Source: Pseudomonadota bacterium
GTDB taxonomy: Bacteria; Pseudomonadota; Gammaproteobacteria; Burkholderiales; Ferrovaceae
Assembly: GCA_021828575.1 (NCBI GenBank)
Contig: JAJZEL010000156.1
Coordinates: 1 to 10,200, forward strand
Direction: 5' to 3'
Length of the DNA stretch: 10,200 nucleotides
The notes beneath the pieces are model-generated. The model was not told where the DNA came from. It saw nothing but the letters and a program-made list of their open reading frames with translations, and did not search any database. Shown here one piece after another: positions 1-6,261 of the stretch. The translations under genes and the position numbers were made by a program. Every line of letters begins with the position of its first letter. Position 1 is the first letter of the stretch.

Positions 1-144
1 GACAGACACTGCAAGGCAGTATTCCGGGATATGATCCCTCTCCGGGTGGTGGGCCGCATGCGGAGCAGACATTCGCGTCCTCAAAGCGCAACACGGTACA
101 CTGTGCGCCTCCACCGTACCCAACCAGCTTGTATTCTAAAGGAA
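1..144. other. Leader / intergenic region upstream of rluC
   Basis: This stretch precedes the likely rluC start. The rluC frame stays open back to an ATG at 31, but the extra 38 residues (31-144) do not resemble the RluC family, so I read the region as non-coding. Two tiny perfect hairpins lie in tandem: ACTGC/GCAGT at 8-20 and GGGAT/ATCCC at 26-38, each a 5-bp stem with a 3-base loop. A possible -10 (TATTCT, 132-137) has no convincing -35. In many proteobacteria the gene divergent from rluC is rne (RNase E), whose long leader would lie here on the minus strand. That gene is outside the window, so this is expectation only. Confidence 0.4.
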
Positions 145-1140
145 ATGAACACGTTGCGCAAAGTCCAGGTCAACTGGGAAGAAGTCGGGGCTGAATCAGC
201 AGGGCAGCGCATAGACAACTTTTTGGCAAAAATCCTGAAAGGGGTGCCCAGGAGTCACATTCACCGTATTTTGAGGAGTGGCGAAGTCCGTGTGAATAGC
301 GGGAGGGTTGATGCCACTTACCGGATCCAGTCCGGTGACAGGGTTCGCATCCCTCCTGTTCGAAGATCTTCGGCGGAAATAAAACCAGAAGGAGGGGCAT
401 CCCTTTCCATTTTGTTGGAACCCTTCATCATTTACGAGGATGAGAGTTTTCTGGCACTTAACAAGCCTTCTGGCTGGGCTGTTCATGGCGGAAGCGGTGT
501 TCGCAGGGGGGTGATAGAACAGTTGCGTGCGGAAAGGCCTGGAGCCAGGTTTCTGGAACTGGTACACCGACTGGACCGTGATACCTCGGGAATTCTTCTT
601 GTTGCCAAGCGACGTTCCATACTGGTGGCCTTGCATGAGTTGTTTCGCCAACATCATCTGGACAAGCGCTATCTGGCCTTTGTGAAAGGGGAACTGGCAG
701 AAAATCGCCTGGTGGTCAGCGCCAGCCTGCACAAGTTTCATACGGCAGGTGGCGAGCGCCGGGTCATGGTTAGCGACGCAGGAAAAGAATCATCGACTGT
801 GCTTGTTTCAAAAGCCCTGTTGGCTGGCGCCACGTTGGTGGAAGCCAGGTTACAGACGGGACGTACTCACCAGATCCGCGTACATTTGTCTCATTTGGGG
901 CATCCCATTGCCGGTGATGACAAGTACGGGGATTTCGAATGGAATCGGCAAAACGCCAGACGCGGGTTGAAACGATTGTTCCTTCATGCTTCTCTTTTGC
1001 GTTTTACGCACCCTGAATCCGGTGAAAAACTGGTCCTGAAGGCGGAATTACCCCCAGAACTGGCATCTTTCCTGGAAAAATGGTCGGCTACTGGCGATGA
1101 CTTGCTGCCTGAAACAGAAAAAGTGCAGGAAAGCCCTTGA
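145..1140 (+). CDS. rluC: 23S rRNA pseudouridine synthase RluC
   Basis: Pseudouridine synthase of the RluA family that isomerises uridines in 23S rRNA; the E. coli RluC targets are U955, U2504 and U2580. With the start at 145 the protein has 331 residues. An S4 RNA-binding domain (about residues 19-70, AGQRIDNFL) is followed by the catalytic domain with HRLDRDTSG at 141-149, Asp144 being the expected nucleophile, and LQTGRTHQIRVH at 236-247. I chose ATG 145 because the S4 domain then begins at the usual distance from the N-terminus. An AAAGGA (138-143) sits very close to it, so a TTG at 154 with 10-base spacing is an alternative. The last 17 or so residues (from about 315) go beyond the family's conserved LPPEL..FLEKW end and overlap the convergent methylase gene. 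Family assignment is secure. RluC rather than another RluA-type enzyme is inferred from the S4 domain and the gene neighbourhood. Confidence 0.93.
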   Translation: MNTLRKVQVNWEEVGAESAGQRIDNFLAKILKGVPRSHIHRILRSGEVRVNSGRVDATYRIQSGDRVRIPPVRRSSAEIKPEGGASLSILLEPFIIYEDESFLALNKPSGWAVHGGSGVRRGVIEQLRAERPGARFLELVHRLDRDTSGILLVAKRRSILVALHELFRQHHLDKRYLAFVKGELAENRLVVSASLHKFHTAGGERRVMVSDAGKESSTVLVSKALLAGATLVEARLQTGRTHQIRVHLSHLGHPIAGDDKYGDFEWNRQNARRGLKRLFLHASLLRFTHPESGEKLVLKAELPPELASFLEKWSATGDDLLPETEKVQESP

Positions 1141-1834
1141 GTGAAGGTGATGAAGACTGCCGCCATTCAGTGATGGTTCTGGTGATCACCCATTCGTTGT
1201 GACCAGTCAGATCCCGGGCAACGCAGAGGCGTGTGGAAGGGGACAGCGTTTCCAGCAAGGTGGTGAGGAATGCATCATTGCGGTAAGGCGTTTCAATGAC
1301 CAGCTGTGTCTCGTCTTCATGTCGCGAACGTTGCTCCAGTTGCAGGAGACGTTTGCGTCGTTCCATCGCATTGGCGGGAACGTATCCGGCGAAGGCAAAC
1401 CGTTGACCTTCCAGTCCTGAGGCCATTAGCCCCAGAATCAACGAAGAAGGGCCGGTCAAAGGACGCACCCTGATGCCTTTCTCATGGGCTCTTTTTACCA
1501 ACAATGCACCAGGATCGGCTATGGCTGGACATCCAGCCTCGGACATGAGGCCAATATCATGCCCGTCAAACGCAGGATCCAGTAATGCTTCAATGTTGTC
1601 TGGCGGTGTATGCTCATTCAATTCGGATAGCTGCAGTTGCGCCAATGGCAGGGGATGGCCAAGCAGCTTTATGATTTTTCGGGCTGTTTTTGCATTTTCA
1701 ACCACGAAGTGACGAGTTTGGCAAACAAGATGGCGTACATTCTCAGGAATGCAGTTTCCTGTGTCAGGCAGGTCTGTCAGCGGAACGGGCATCAGCAACA
1801 GCATGCCAACTCGTGAATCCCGGAGGCGGATCAT
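1088..1834 (-). CDS. RsmI-like SAM-dependent methyltransferase (tetrapyrrole methylase fold)
   Basis: A 248-residue member of the tetrapyrrole methylase superfamily, related to RsmI, which 2'-O-methylates C1402 of 16S rRNA. It is shorter than RsmI (about 280-290) and belongs to the second RsmI-like group common in betaproteobacteria; its substrate is not known to me. Visible motifs are LLLMPVPL (12-19) at the N-terminal strand, the glycine-rich SEAGCPAIADPG (98-109), LTGPSS (126-131) in the SAM pocket, ETPYRN (181-186), and a C-terminal FPALFLFQA (235-243). Where RsmI has AEDTRHT this protein has VVENAKTAR, typical of the RsmI-like group. Its ATG overlaps the maf stop (ATGA, 1831-1834), suggesting translational coupling, with GGAAGG about 12 bases upstream. 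Met11 (1804) would match the family's usual start more closely and is an alternative. The last 17 codons overlap the 3' end of rluC on the other strand. Confidence 0.87.
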   Translation of the reverse strand: MIRLRDSRVGMLLLMPVPLTDLPDTGNCIPENVRHLVCQTRHFVVENAKTARKIIKLLGHPLPLAQLQLSELNEHTPPDNIEALLDPAFDGHDIGLMSEAGCPAIADPGALLVKRAHEKGIRVRPLTGPSSLILGLMASGLEGQRFAFAGYVPANAMERRKRLLQLEQRSRHEDETQLVIETPYRNDAFLTTLLETLSPSTRLCVARDLTGHNEWVITRTITEWRQSSSPSLKGFPALFLFQAASHRQ

Positions 1835-2403
1835 GGGAGTTGAATTCCTTCCCTTTGCAACAGGGTGGTCAGGGTGATCAGGGGCAGGCCAATCAGCGCT
1901 GTCGGATCATCGCTTTGCACCCATTCCACCAAGGTGATCCCGAGGGTTTCGATGCGCCCACTTCCGGCGCAGTCATAGGGCTGGTCGAGCTGCAGGTAAC
2001 GCTCGATCTGGGCTTCGGAAAGCGATCTGTAACGAACTTTTACATTCACGCATTCCGTTTGCAAATGCCCCGTCATGGCATTCAGCAGGCAAAGGGACGT
2101 GTGAAAAGTCATGTCTTGGCCGCTGGCTTGCCTGAGTTGCCGTAACGCCATTTCATGTCCCCCTGGCTTGCCGATAACCTCTCCTTTCAGAGTGGCCACC
2201 TGATCACTGCCAATGATCAGGGCATTTGGCCATCGCTCAGCAACTTTGCGTGCCTTGTCTTCAGCCAAGCGCAGGCAGGTATCTACAGGTGATTCGCCCG
2301 GGCGCGGGCTCTCGTCCACATCCGGCGGGGCTACCTGAAATGGAAGCTTCAGTCTGGACAATAGTTCCCGGCGATAGGGTGATCCTGAGGCAAGAACCAG
2401 CAC
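1831..2403 (-). CDS. maf: Maf family nucleotide pyrophosphatase (YceF type)
   Basis: House-cleaning nucleoside triphosphate pyrophosphatase. E. coli YceF, which this most resembles, hydrolyses m7GTP and related modified nucleotides to monophosphates in the cytosol. From GTG 2403 the protein has 190 residues. It starts with the Maf signature LASGSPYRREL (4-14), followed by VDESPRPGE (29-37), IIGSDQV (63-69) with the likely catalytic Asp67, YDCAGS (143-148) and IGLPL (171-175). The YDCAGS..IETLGITL region fits the YceF rather than the dTTP/UTP-specific YhdE branch; this subtype call is by resemblance only. The frame also has a TTG two codons earlier (2409), but GGAGGT at 2412-2417 is only 2 bases from it and 8 bases from GTG 2403, so I prefer the GTG. 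It is first in a two-gene minus-strand unit with the methylase and divergent from yceD. Confidence 0.9.
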   Translation of the reverse strand: MLVLASGSPYRRELLSRLKLPFQVAPPDVDESPRPGESPVDTCLRLAEDKARKVAERWPNALIIGSDQVATLKGEVIGKPGGHEMALRQLRQASGQDMTFHTSLCLLNAMTGHLQTECVNVKVRYRSLSEAQIERYLQLDQPYDCAGSGRIETLGITLVEWVQSDDPTALIGLPLITLTTLLQREGIQLP

Positions 2404-2411
2404 GTGCAATA

Positions 2412-2417
2412 ACCTCC
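2412..2417 (-). promoter_or_regulatory. Shine-Dalgarno deciding the maf start
   Basis: On the minus strand this reads GGAGGT, a near-perfect anti-SD complement. It lies 8 bases from GTG 2403 and only 2 from TTG 2409. Normal spacing favours the GTG and gives a protein two residues shorter than the longest frame. Confidence 0.65.
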
Positions 2418-2456
2418 GTAATGTGGGTAAGGGATTCCGGGCAAGGCGCAGCCGAG

Positions 2457-2465
2457 ACTATAGCA
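2457..2465 (-). promoter_or_regulatory. Predicted extended -10 promoter for maf
   Basis: Minus-strand sequence TGCTATAGT: a TGn extension joined to TATAGT, five of six matches to the -10 consensus. The position expected for a -35 at 17-base spacing (2480-2485, AGCTTC) is poor, which is usual for extended -10 promoters. Transcription would start near 2450, giving a leader of roughly 47 bases before GTG 2403. Confidence 0.5.
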
Positions 2466-2484
2466 GTACCCTGTCTGCCGAAGC

Positions 2485-2517
2485 TTCCATCTGTCACAAA
2501 TCTTTGACAGGATGGAA
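2485..2517. repeat. Imperfect inverted repeat between maf and yceD (candidate operator)
   Basis: The left arm TTCCATCTGTCA (2485-2496) and right arm TGACAGGATGGAA (2505-2517) are reverse complements except for one extra G/C in the right arm. They are separated by 8 bases, CAAATCTT (2497-2504). The right arm covers most of the yceD -35 box (2504-2509), and the left arm abuts the region where the maf -35 would lie. There is no T-run after it, so it is not an intrinsic terminator for either gene. Its position between divergent promoters fits a regulator binding site; I cannot name the regulator. Confidence 0.5.
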
Positions 2518-2532
2518 AAGCAGCTTTAAAAT
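2504..2532 (+). promoter_or_regulatory. Near-consensus sigma-70 promoter for the yceD-rpmF-plsX-fab cluster
   Basis: TTGACA (2504-2509, six of six) is followed after exactly 17 bases by TAAAAT (2527-2532, five of six). The predicted transcription start is near G2538, and at the latest A2542. That leaves a leader of about 4 bases or none before the yceD ATG at 2542. It is the strongest promoter match I found in the window and the only good candidate for driving the whole cluster. Confidence 0.75.
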
Positions 2533-2541
2533 TGCGGGCTT

Positions 2542-3051
2542 ATGTTTGAGGCCCCAGTTTTGGACCCGATCGTATTTGCTGCCCTGCATGAAAGGGTAGA
2601 AGGTGAGGGTGTGCCAGGCGACCTTGATCGTTTGGGTGACCTGCTGCACTCGCCTGATGGCGCTTTCCGCTACGAACTGGCCGGTGGAGAAACGGGTCAG
2701 GGGCGACCAGAGCTTTCTCTCAGACTGGAAGGTCATCTGGTGCTTGCATGCCAGCGCTGTCTCGGGCCCTTGCCATTTGTCCTGGACGTGAGTACGCGTC
2801 TCGTTCTTGTCCAGAACGAGGAGGCGCTTCCCGGGTTGGAGGACGAGGAGCAGGGCGTAGACGTGATCGTGGCACCGGATCGGCTTTCTGTAGTCGATTT
2901 GGTGGAAGAAGAGATCCTGCTGGCTTTGCCGCTGGTTCCTGTCCATAGCGAAGGTTCCTGCGTGTCTCCCGTTGGTGAGGGGGTAGGGCGCCCGTCTTCA
3001 CCGTTTGGTGCTTTGGCCGGCTTGAAATCGTCTGCGGGGAAAAAGGATTGA
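2542..3051 (+). CDS. yceD: YceD/DUF177 family protein (23S rRNA accumulation protein)
   Basis: A 169-residue DUF177 protein. E. coli YceD is needed for normal 23S rRNA accumulation, and plant relatives act in chloroplast 23S rRNA processing; the biochemical mechanism is not established. The family pattern is clear: an N-terminal EGEGVPGDLDRLGDLL (20-35), LACQRCLGPL (68-77) whose CQRC could bind metal, an acidic middle, and DLVEEEILLALPLVPVH (119-135) with Cys140 after it. It ends with PFGALAGLK (154-162), seen in relatives just before the C-terminus. No Shine-Dalgarno precedes ATG 2542 and the predicted promoter leaves almost no leader, so translation is probably leaderless-type. The N-terminal match to relatives argues against a later start, although GTG at codon 24 has a GGTGAGG nearby. 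It is first in the cluster, 60 bases before rpmF, as in most proteobacteria. Confidence 0.9.
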   Translation: MFEAPVLDPIVFAALHERVEGEGVPGDLDRLGDLLHSPDGAFRYELAGGETGQGRPELSLRLEGHLVLACQRCLGPLPFVLDVSTRLVLVQNEEALPGLEDEEQGVDVIVAPDRLSVVDLVEEEILLALPLVPVHSEGSCVSPVGEGVGRPSSPFGALAGLKSSAGKKD

Positions 3052-3111
3052 TCAATTAAATAAGGTTCACAATGCAGACATGTGGACCTGAAATTTAAGG
3101 AGTGTTGCAAA

Positions 3112-3294
3112 ATGGCTGTTCAACAAAATAAGAAATCCCCTTCCAAGCGTGGCATGCACCGTGCTCATGATTTTCTGAGCAAGCCCCCCTTGGCGACCGA
3201 ACCTGTCACAGGCGAGGTTCATTTGCGTCATCACATCACCCCCAATGGTTTTTACCGCGGCAAGAAAGTGGTGAAAACCAAAAACGACCAGTAA
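3112..3294 (+). CDS. rpmF: 50S ribosomal protein L32
   Basis: A 60-residue protein of the large ribosomal subunit. It begins MAVQQNKKSPSKRGMHRAHD and contains GEVHLRHHI (34-42) and GFYRGKKV (46-53), the core L32 signatures. It has no cysteine, so it is the zinc-free form. The start is supported by AAGGAG at 3097-3102, 9 bases upstream; the frame is open to an earlier ATG at 3082, but those ten residues are not L32-like. It sits between yceD and plsX, the usual linkage of ribosome and lipid genes. The 60-base gap before it shows no convincing separate promoter, and the 36-base gap after it has no terminator, so co-transcription with plsX is likely. Confidence 0.97.
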   Translation: MAVQQNKKSPSKRGMHRAHDFLSKPPLATEPVTGEVHLRHHITPNGFYRGKKVVKTKNDQ

Positions 3295-3330
3295 GCAAGC
3301 ATTCTTTAACTCATTGCAACGCTGTAACGC

Positions 3331-4350
3331 GTGGGCGTGAATATCACCCTGGCTGTAGATGCCATGGGCGGGGATCACGGGCCAAAGGTCACTGTACCAG
3401 CGGCTCTTGAACTGCTTACCCGGCGGAACGATGTGAAAATCATTCTGGTGGGGCTTCCTGATGCCATTGAGGCCGAGCTTGGTTCCTCGGCCACCAAGTG
3501 GGGATCGCGCTTGTCTGTTTATCCGGCAAGCGATGTGGTGGCCATGGATGAACCTCCGGCCCTTGCCCTGAAAAAAAAGAAGGACTCATCCATGCGCAAG
3601 GCTATTGACCTTGTGCATGAGGGGCTTGCTGATTGCTGCATCAGTGCGGGCAATACCGGAGCATTGATGGCTACTGCCCGGTTTGTCTTGAAAATGATGC
3701 CAGGCATAGAGCGCCCGGCCATCGCCACGACCCTGCCCACCATCAATGGGCATGTCTATTTGCTTGATCTTGGCGCCAACGTGGATTGCGAACCGGAACA
3801 TATTTGCCAATTCGGACTCATGGGTTCAATTCTGGCTTCTGCGGTGGATAACAAAGACAACCCTTCTGTCGGACTGCTCAATATTGGGCATGAAGCCATC
3901 AAGGGTAATGGATTGATCAAAAGATCTGCTGAATTGCTTCGCGAGGCCCCCATCAACTTTTACGGTAATGTGGAAGGGGATGATATTTTCAAAGGCACTG
4001 TTGACGTGGTGGTCTGTGACGGATTTGTTGGTAACGCAGTTCTCAAATCATCAGAAGGGTTGGCCTGGATGCTGGGCCAGATGATTCGCAGGGAATTCAG
4101 GCAAAGTATTTTTTCCAGGCTGGCGGCTCTTGTGGCGTTGCCTGTTCTCAATAATCTGAAGCGAAAGGTGGATCACAGGCAATACAACGGAGCCAGTCTG
4201 CTGGGTTTGAAGGGCCTTGTCGTTAAAAGCCATGGTGGTGCAGATGTCTTTGCTTTCCGTCATGCACTGGAATACGCTGTGTCAGAAGTCAGTAACCATG
4301 TGCTTGGAAGGATCCAGGCTGCAGTTTCTCAACTGGAAAAAACGTCCTGA
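3331..4350 (+). CDS. plsX: Phosphate acyltransferase PlsX
   Basis: Converts acyl-ACP plus inorganic phosphate to acyl-phosphate, the acyl donor for PlsY in making lysophosphatidic acid. It is a peripheral membrane enzyme linking fatty acid and phospholipid synthesis. The 339-residue length is normal. Motifs are DAMGGDHGP (10-18), AMDEPP (71-76), a lysine run at 81-84 followed by DSSMRKAI, SAGNTGALM (105-113), DLGANVDC (146-153), EGDDIF (215-220), CDGFVGNAVLKS (229-240) and YNGASLLGLKG (285-295). The start is GTG. Either GTG 3331 or GTG 3337 is possible, giving MGVNITLAVD or MNITLAVD, and neither has a good Shine-Dalgarno. The stop overlaps the fabH start by one base (TGATG). Codons 81-83 form an in-frame A AAA AAG heptamer with a hairpin downstream, listed separately. 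Confidence 0.96.
   Translation: MGVNITLAVDAMGGDHGPKVTVPAALELLTRRNDVKIILVGLPDAIEAELGSSATKWGSRLSVYPASDVVAMDEPPALALKKKKDSSMRKAIDLVHEGLADCCISAGNTGALMATARFVLKMMPGIERPAIATTLPTINGHVYLLDLGANVDCEPEHICQFGLMGSILASAVDNKDNPSVGLLNIGHEAIKGNGLIKRSAELLREAPINFYGNVEGDDIFKGTVDVVVCDGFVGNAVLKSSEGLAWMLGQMIRREFRQSIFSRLAALVALPVLNNLKRKVDHRQYNGASLLGLKGLVVKSHGGADVFAFRHALEYAVSEVSNHVLGRIQAAVSQLEKTS
3573..3619 (+). other. A AAA AAG slippery heptamer plus 11-bp hairpin inside plsX
   Basis: Eight A (3571-3578) followed by G put the heptamer A AAA AAG (3573-3579) in the X XXY YYZ phase of the plsX frame. After 11 bases comes CATGCGCAAGG (3591-3601), which pairs with CCTTGTGCATG (3609-3619). This is an 11-bp stem with one G-U pair and a 7-base loop. 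The heptamer is the type used for -1 frameshifting in E. coli dnaX. A -1 shift would add nine codons and stop at TGA 3606-3608, giving a PlsX fragment of about 92 residues. The spacer is longer than in dnaX, no upstream SD stimulator is seen, and the family favours basic residues here, so function is uncertain. Confidence 0.3.
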
Positions 4351-5309
4351 TGATTTTTTCAAAAATCACCGGCACCGGCAGTTATACGCCTGACCAGGTG
4401 CTGACGAATCAAGATCTCGAACAGCGCGTCGATACCAGCGATGCCTGGATTCAGGCTCGTACGGGGATCCGGCAGCGGCATGTGCATGCTCCTCACGAAA
4501 AGACCAGTGATCTGGCATTGATGGCAGCGAAACGTGCCCTGAAATCCGCTGGTTTGGCTCCTGAAGACGTGGATTTTATCGTGGTGGCCACCACCACACC
4601 CGACATGGTTTTTCCGAGTACGGCCTGTTTTTTACAAGCCAAACTTGGAGTGACGCGCGGACCAGCCCTGGATGTCCAGGCAGTGTGTACCGGGTTCATT
4701 TATGCCCTGTCGATTGCAGACCAATATGTTCGCAGTGGTGCGGCACAGTGCGCACTGGTTGTGGGCGCAGAGAATTTCACAAATCTTCTTGACTGGTCTG
4801 ACCGTGGCACCTGTGTTCTCTTTGGTGATGGCGCAGGCGCCGTGATTCTTCAACCCGGGAATGGTCCAGGCATTTATTCAACGCATCTTCATGCTGATGG
4901 CCGTTATGCTGCGCAGTTGTCTGCCCCCGGCAACATTCAGGAAGGGGAAATCCAGGGGAAGCCTACTGTTCATATGGACGGTGGTGCCGTGTTCAAATTC
5001 GCTGTCAGAATTCTTGACCAGGTATGCCGTGAAGCCCTGAATGCCAACCAGATGACCATTGAACAGGTGGACTGGTTTGTACCTCATCAGGCCAATGTGC
5101 GAATTATTGAGGCCACCGGTGAAAAATTGGGCATTTCTCCCGGGAAAGTCGTAGTAACGGTCGATCACCACGGCAATACCTCTGCGGCTTCCATTCCCCT
5201 GGCCCTTGATGAAGCTATCAGGGATTCCCGAATAAAGCCCGGTCACAAGGTTCTTCTGGCAGCAGTCGGTGGAGGGTTTACCTGGGGATCAGCCTTGCTG
5301 GAAATATGA
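4350..5309 (+). CDS. fabH: 3-oxoacyl-ACP synthase III (FabH)
   Basis: Condenses acetyl-CoA with malonyl-ACP to form acetoacetyl-ACP, the first round of type II fatty acid synthesis. It has 319 residues with the thiolase fold. The catalytic triad is visible: Cys113 in VQAVCTGF, His246 in VPHQAN, and Asn276 in HGNTSAASIP. ITGTGSYTPD near the N-terminus, DTSDAWIQARTGI (28-40), FGDGAGAV (158-165) and the C-terminal GGGFTWGSAL (307-316) match the family from end to end. The ATG overlaps the plsX stop by one base with only a weak GGA upstream, which suggests translational coupling. fabD follows 7 bases after its stop. Confidence 0.97.
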   Translation: MIFSKITGTGSYTPDQVLTNQDLEQRVDTSDAWIQARTGIRQRHVHAPHEKTSDLALMAAKRALKSAGLAPEDVDFIVVATTTPDMVFPSTACFLQAKLGVTRGPALDVQAVCTGFIYALSIADQYVRSGAAQCALVVGAENFTNLLDWSDRGTCVLFGDGAGAVILQPGNGPGIYSTHLHADGRYAAQLSAPGNIQEGEIQGKPTVHMDGGAVFKFAVRILDQVCREALNANQMTIEQVDWFVPHQANVRIIEATGEKLGISPGKVVVTVDHHGNTSAASIPLALDEAIRDSRIKPGHKVLLAAVGGGFTWGSALLEI

Positions 5310-5316
5310 GGAGATC

Positions 5317-6246
5317 ATGAAGGCTGCATTTGTTTTTCCTGGACAAGGTTCTCAATCAGTGGGCATGATGAACGGCTATGACCACATACCGTCCATTCGT
5401 TCCACTTTCGATGAGGCATCCAGTCATCTTGGCATGAATCTTTGGACGCTGGCAGTGGAAGGCCCGGAAGATGCGTTGTCCCTGACCATTAATACCCAGC
5501 CGTTGATGTTGACGGCTGGTGTCGCGGTTTATCGTGCCTGGCGCGAATTGGGCGGGGCAGTTCCCGCTGTGCTCGCAGGACACAGCCTCGGAGAATATAC
5601 GGCTCTTGTGGCCGCCGAAAGCCTCTCTTTTGCTGATGCGCTGGCATTGACCCGTCGTCGTGCCCAACTCATGCAGAATGAAGTCCCTCCCGGCGAGGGG
5701 GGCATGGCTGCCATTCTGGGTCTTGATGATGATGAGGTGGGGCTGGCTTGCGAAGAAGCTGCGCAAGGCCAGGTTCTTGAGCCTGCCAATTTCAATTCCC
5801 CCGGTCAGGTGGTGATTGCAGGTCACCGCGCTGCCATTGAGCGTGGCATCGAAGCAGCCAAAGCCCGTGGGGCCAAACGAGCCATCCTGTTACCCATGAG
5901 CATTCCATCCCATTGCTCGCTCATGAAGCCGGCAGCGGCCAAACTGGCTGAATATCTCGCGTCCGTAGTCATTACCCCTCCCAAGATTCCTGTCATCCAT
6001 AATGCCACGGTGGAGATCGCTCCCAGTCCCGAGGCCATTCGCCAAGTACTGGTCGAACAGCTGTACCGTCCCGTGAAATGGGTCGGTGTCCTGCAGGCCC
6101 TTGCACGGGATGGAGCAGAGGCGGTCATCGAATGCGGGCCTGGAAAGGTATTGACTCCGCTCGTCAAGCGATCGGTGCCAGCACTCAATGGCATGTCGAT
6201 GGGTGATGAAGCTTCCTTGTCTGCTGTCATTGAAGCTTTGCGTTAA
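5317..6246 (+). CDS. fabD: Malonyl-CoA:ACP transacylase (FabD)
   Basis: Transfers malonyl groups from malonyl-CoA to ACP, supplying the extender unit for FabH and FabF. It has 309 residues, the normal length. It opens with FVFPGQGSQ (5-13). The active-site serine is Ser90 in GHSLGE (88-93), with Arg115, His199 (PSHC) and Gln248 (EQLYRPVKW) at the other expected catalytic and binding positions. ECGPGKVL (272-279) is the conserved C-terminal turn. The start at 5317 gives the standard MKAAFVFPGQG N-terminus, preceded by GAGGAG at 5308-5313 that overlaps the fabH stop codon. The frame is open 16 codons further into fabH, but those residues are not FabD-like. Confidence 0.97.
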   Translation: MKAAFVFPGQGSQSVGMMNGYDHIPSIRSTFDEASSHLGMNLWTLAVEGPEDALSLTINTQPLMLTAGVAVYRAWRELGGAVPAVLAGHSLGEYTALVAAESLSFADALALTRRRAQLMQNEVPPGEGGMAAILGLDDDEVGLACEEAAQGQVLEPANFNSPGQVVIAGHRAAIERGIEAAKARGAKRAILLPMSIPSHCSLMKPAAAKLAEYLASVVITPPKIPVIHNATVEIAPSPEAIRQVLVEQLYRPVKWVGVLQALARDGAEAVIECGPGKVLTPLVKRSVPALNGMSMGDEASLSAVIEALR

Positions 6247-6261
6247 CCAAGGAGAGGCAAG

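Noticed and set aside
31..144. N-terminal extension of rluC from ATG 31
   Set aside because: The 38 added residues are unlike RluC N-termini, and the S4 domain is placed normally from 145.
1181..1190. Palindrome GGTGATCACC near the rluC/methylase junction, considered as a terminator
   Set aside because: It has no loop and no T-run and lies within methylase codons for a conserved region.
1690..2145. 151-codon plus-strand open frame opposite the methylase and maf
   Set aside because: It lies antisense to two well-matched genes, has no recognisable domain, and is a typical shadow frame.
2199..2221. CCTGATCA/TGATCAGG inverted repeat inside maf
   Set aside because: It falls on codons for the conserved IIGSDQV motif, so protein coding explains it.
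3022..3061. Possible separate rpmF promoter (TTGAAA or TTGATC boxes)
   Set aside because: No acceptable -10 lies at 16-18 bases from either box.
2720..3110. Long minus-strand open frames opposite yceD
   Set aside because: They are low-complexity, Arg/Pro/Ser-rich translations antisense to a recognised gene.
4581..4594. 14-bp perfect palindrome GTGGTGGCCACCAC in fabH
   Set aside because: It encodes the conserved VVATTTP segment with ordinary codons; no context suggests a binding site.
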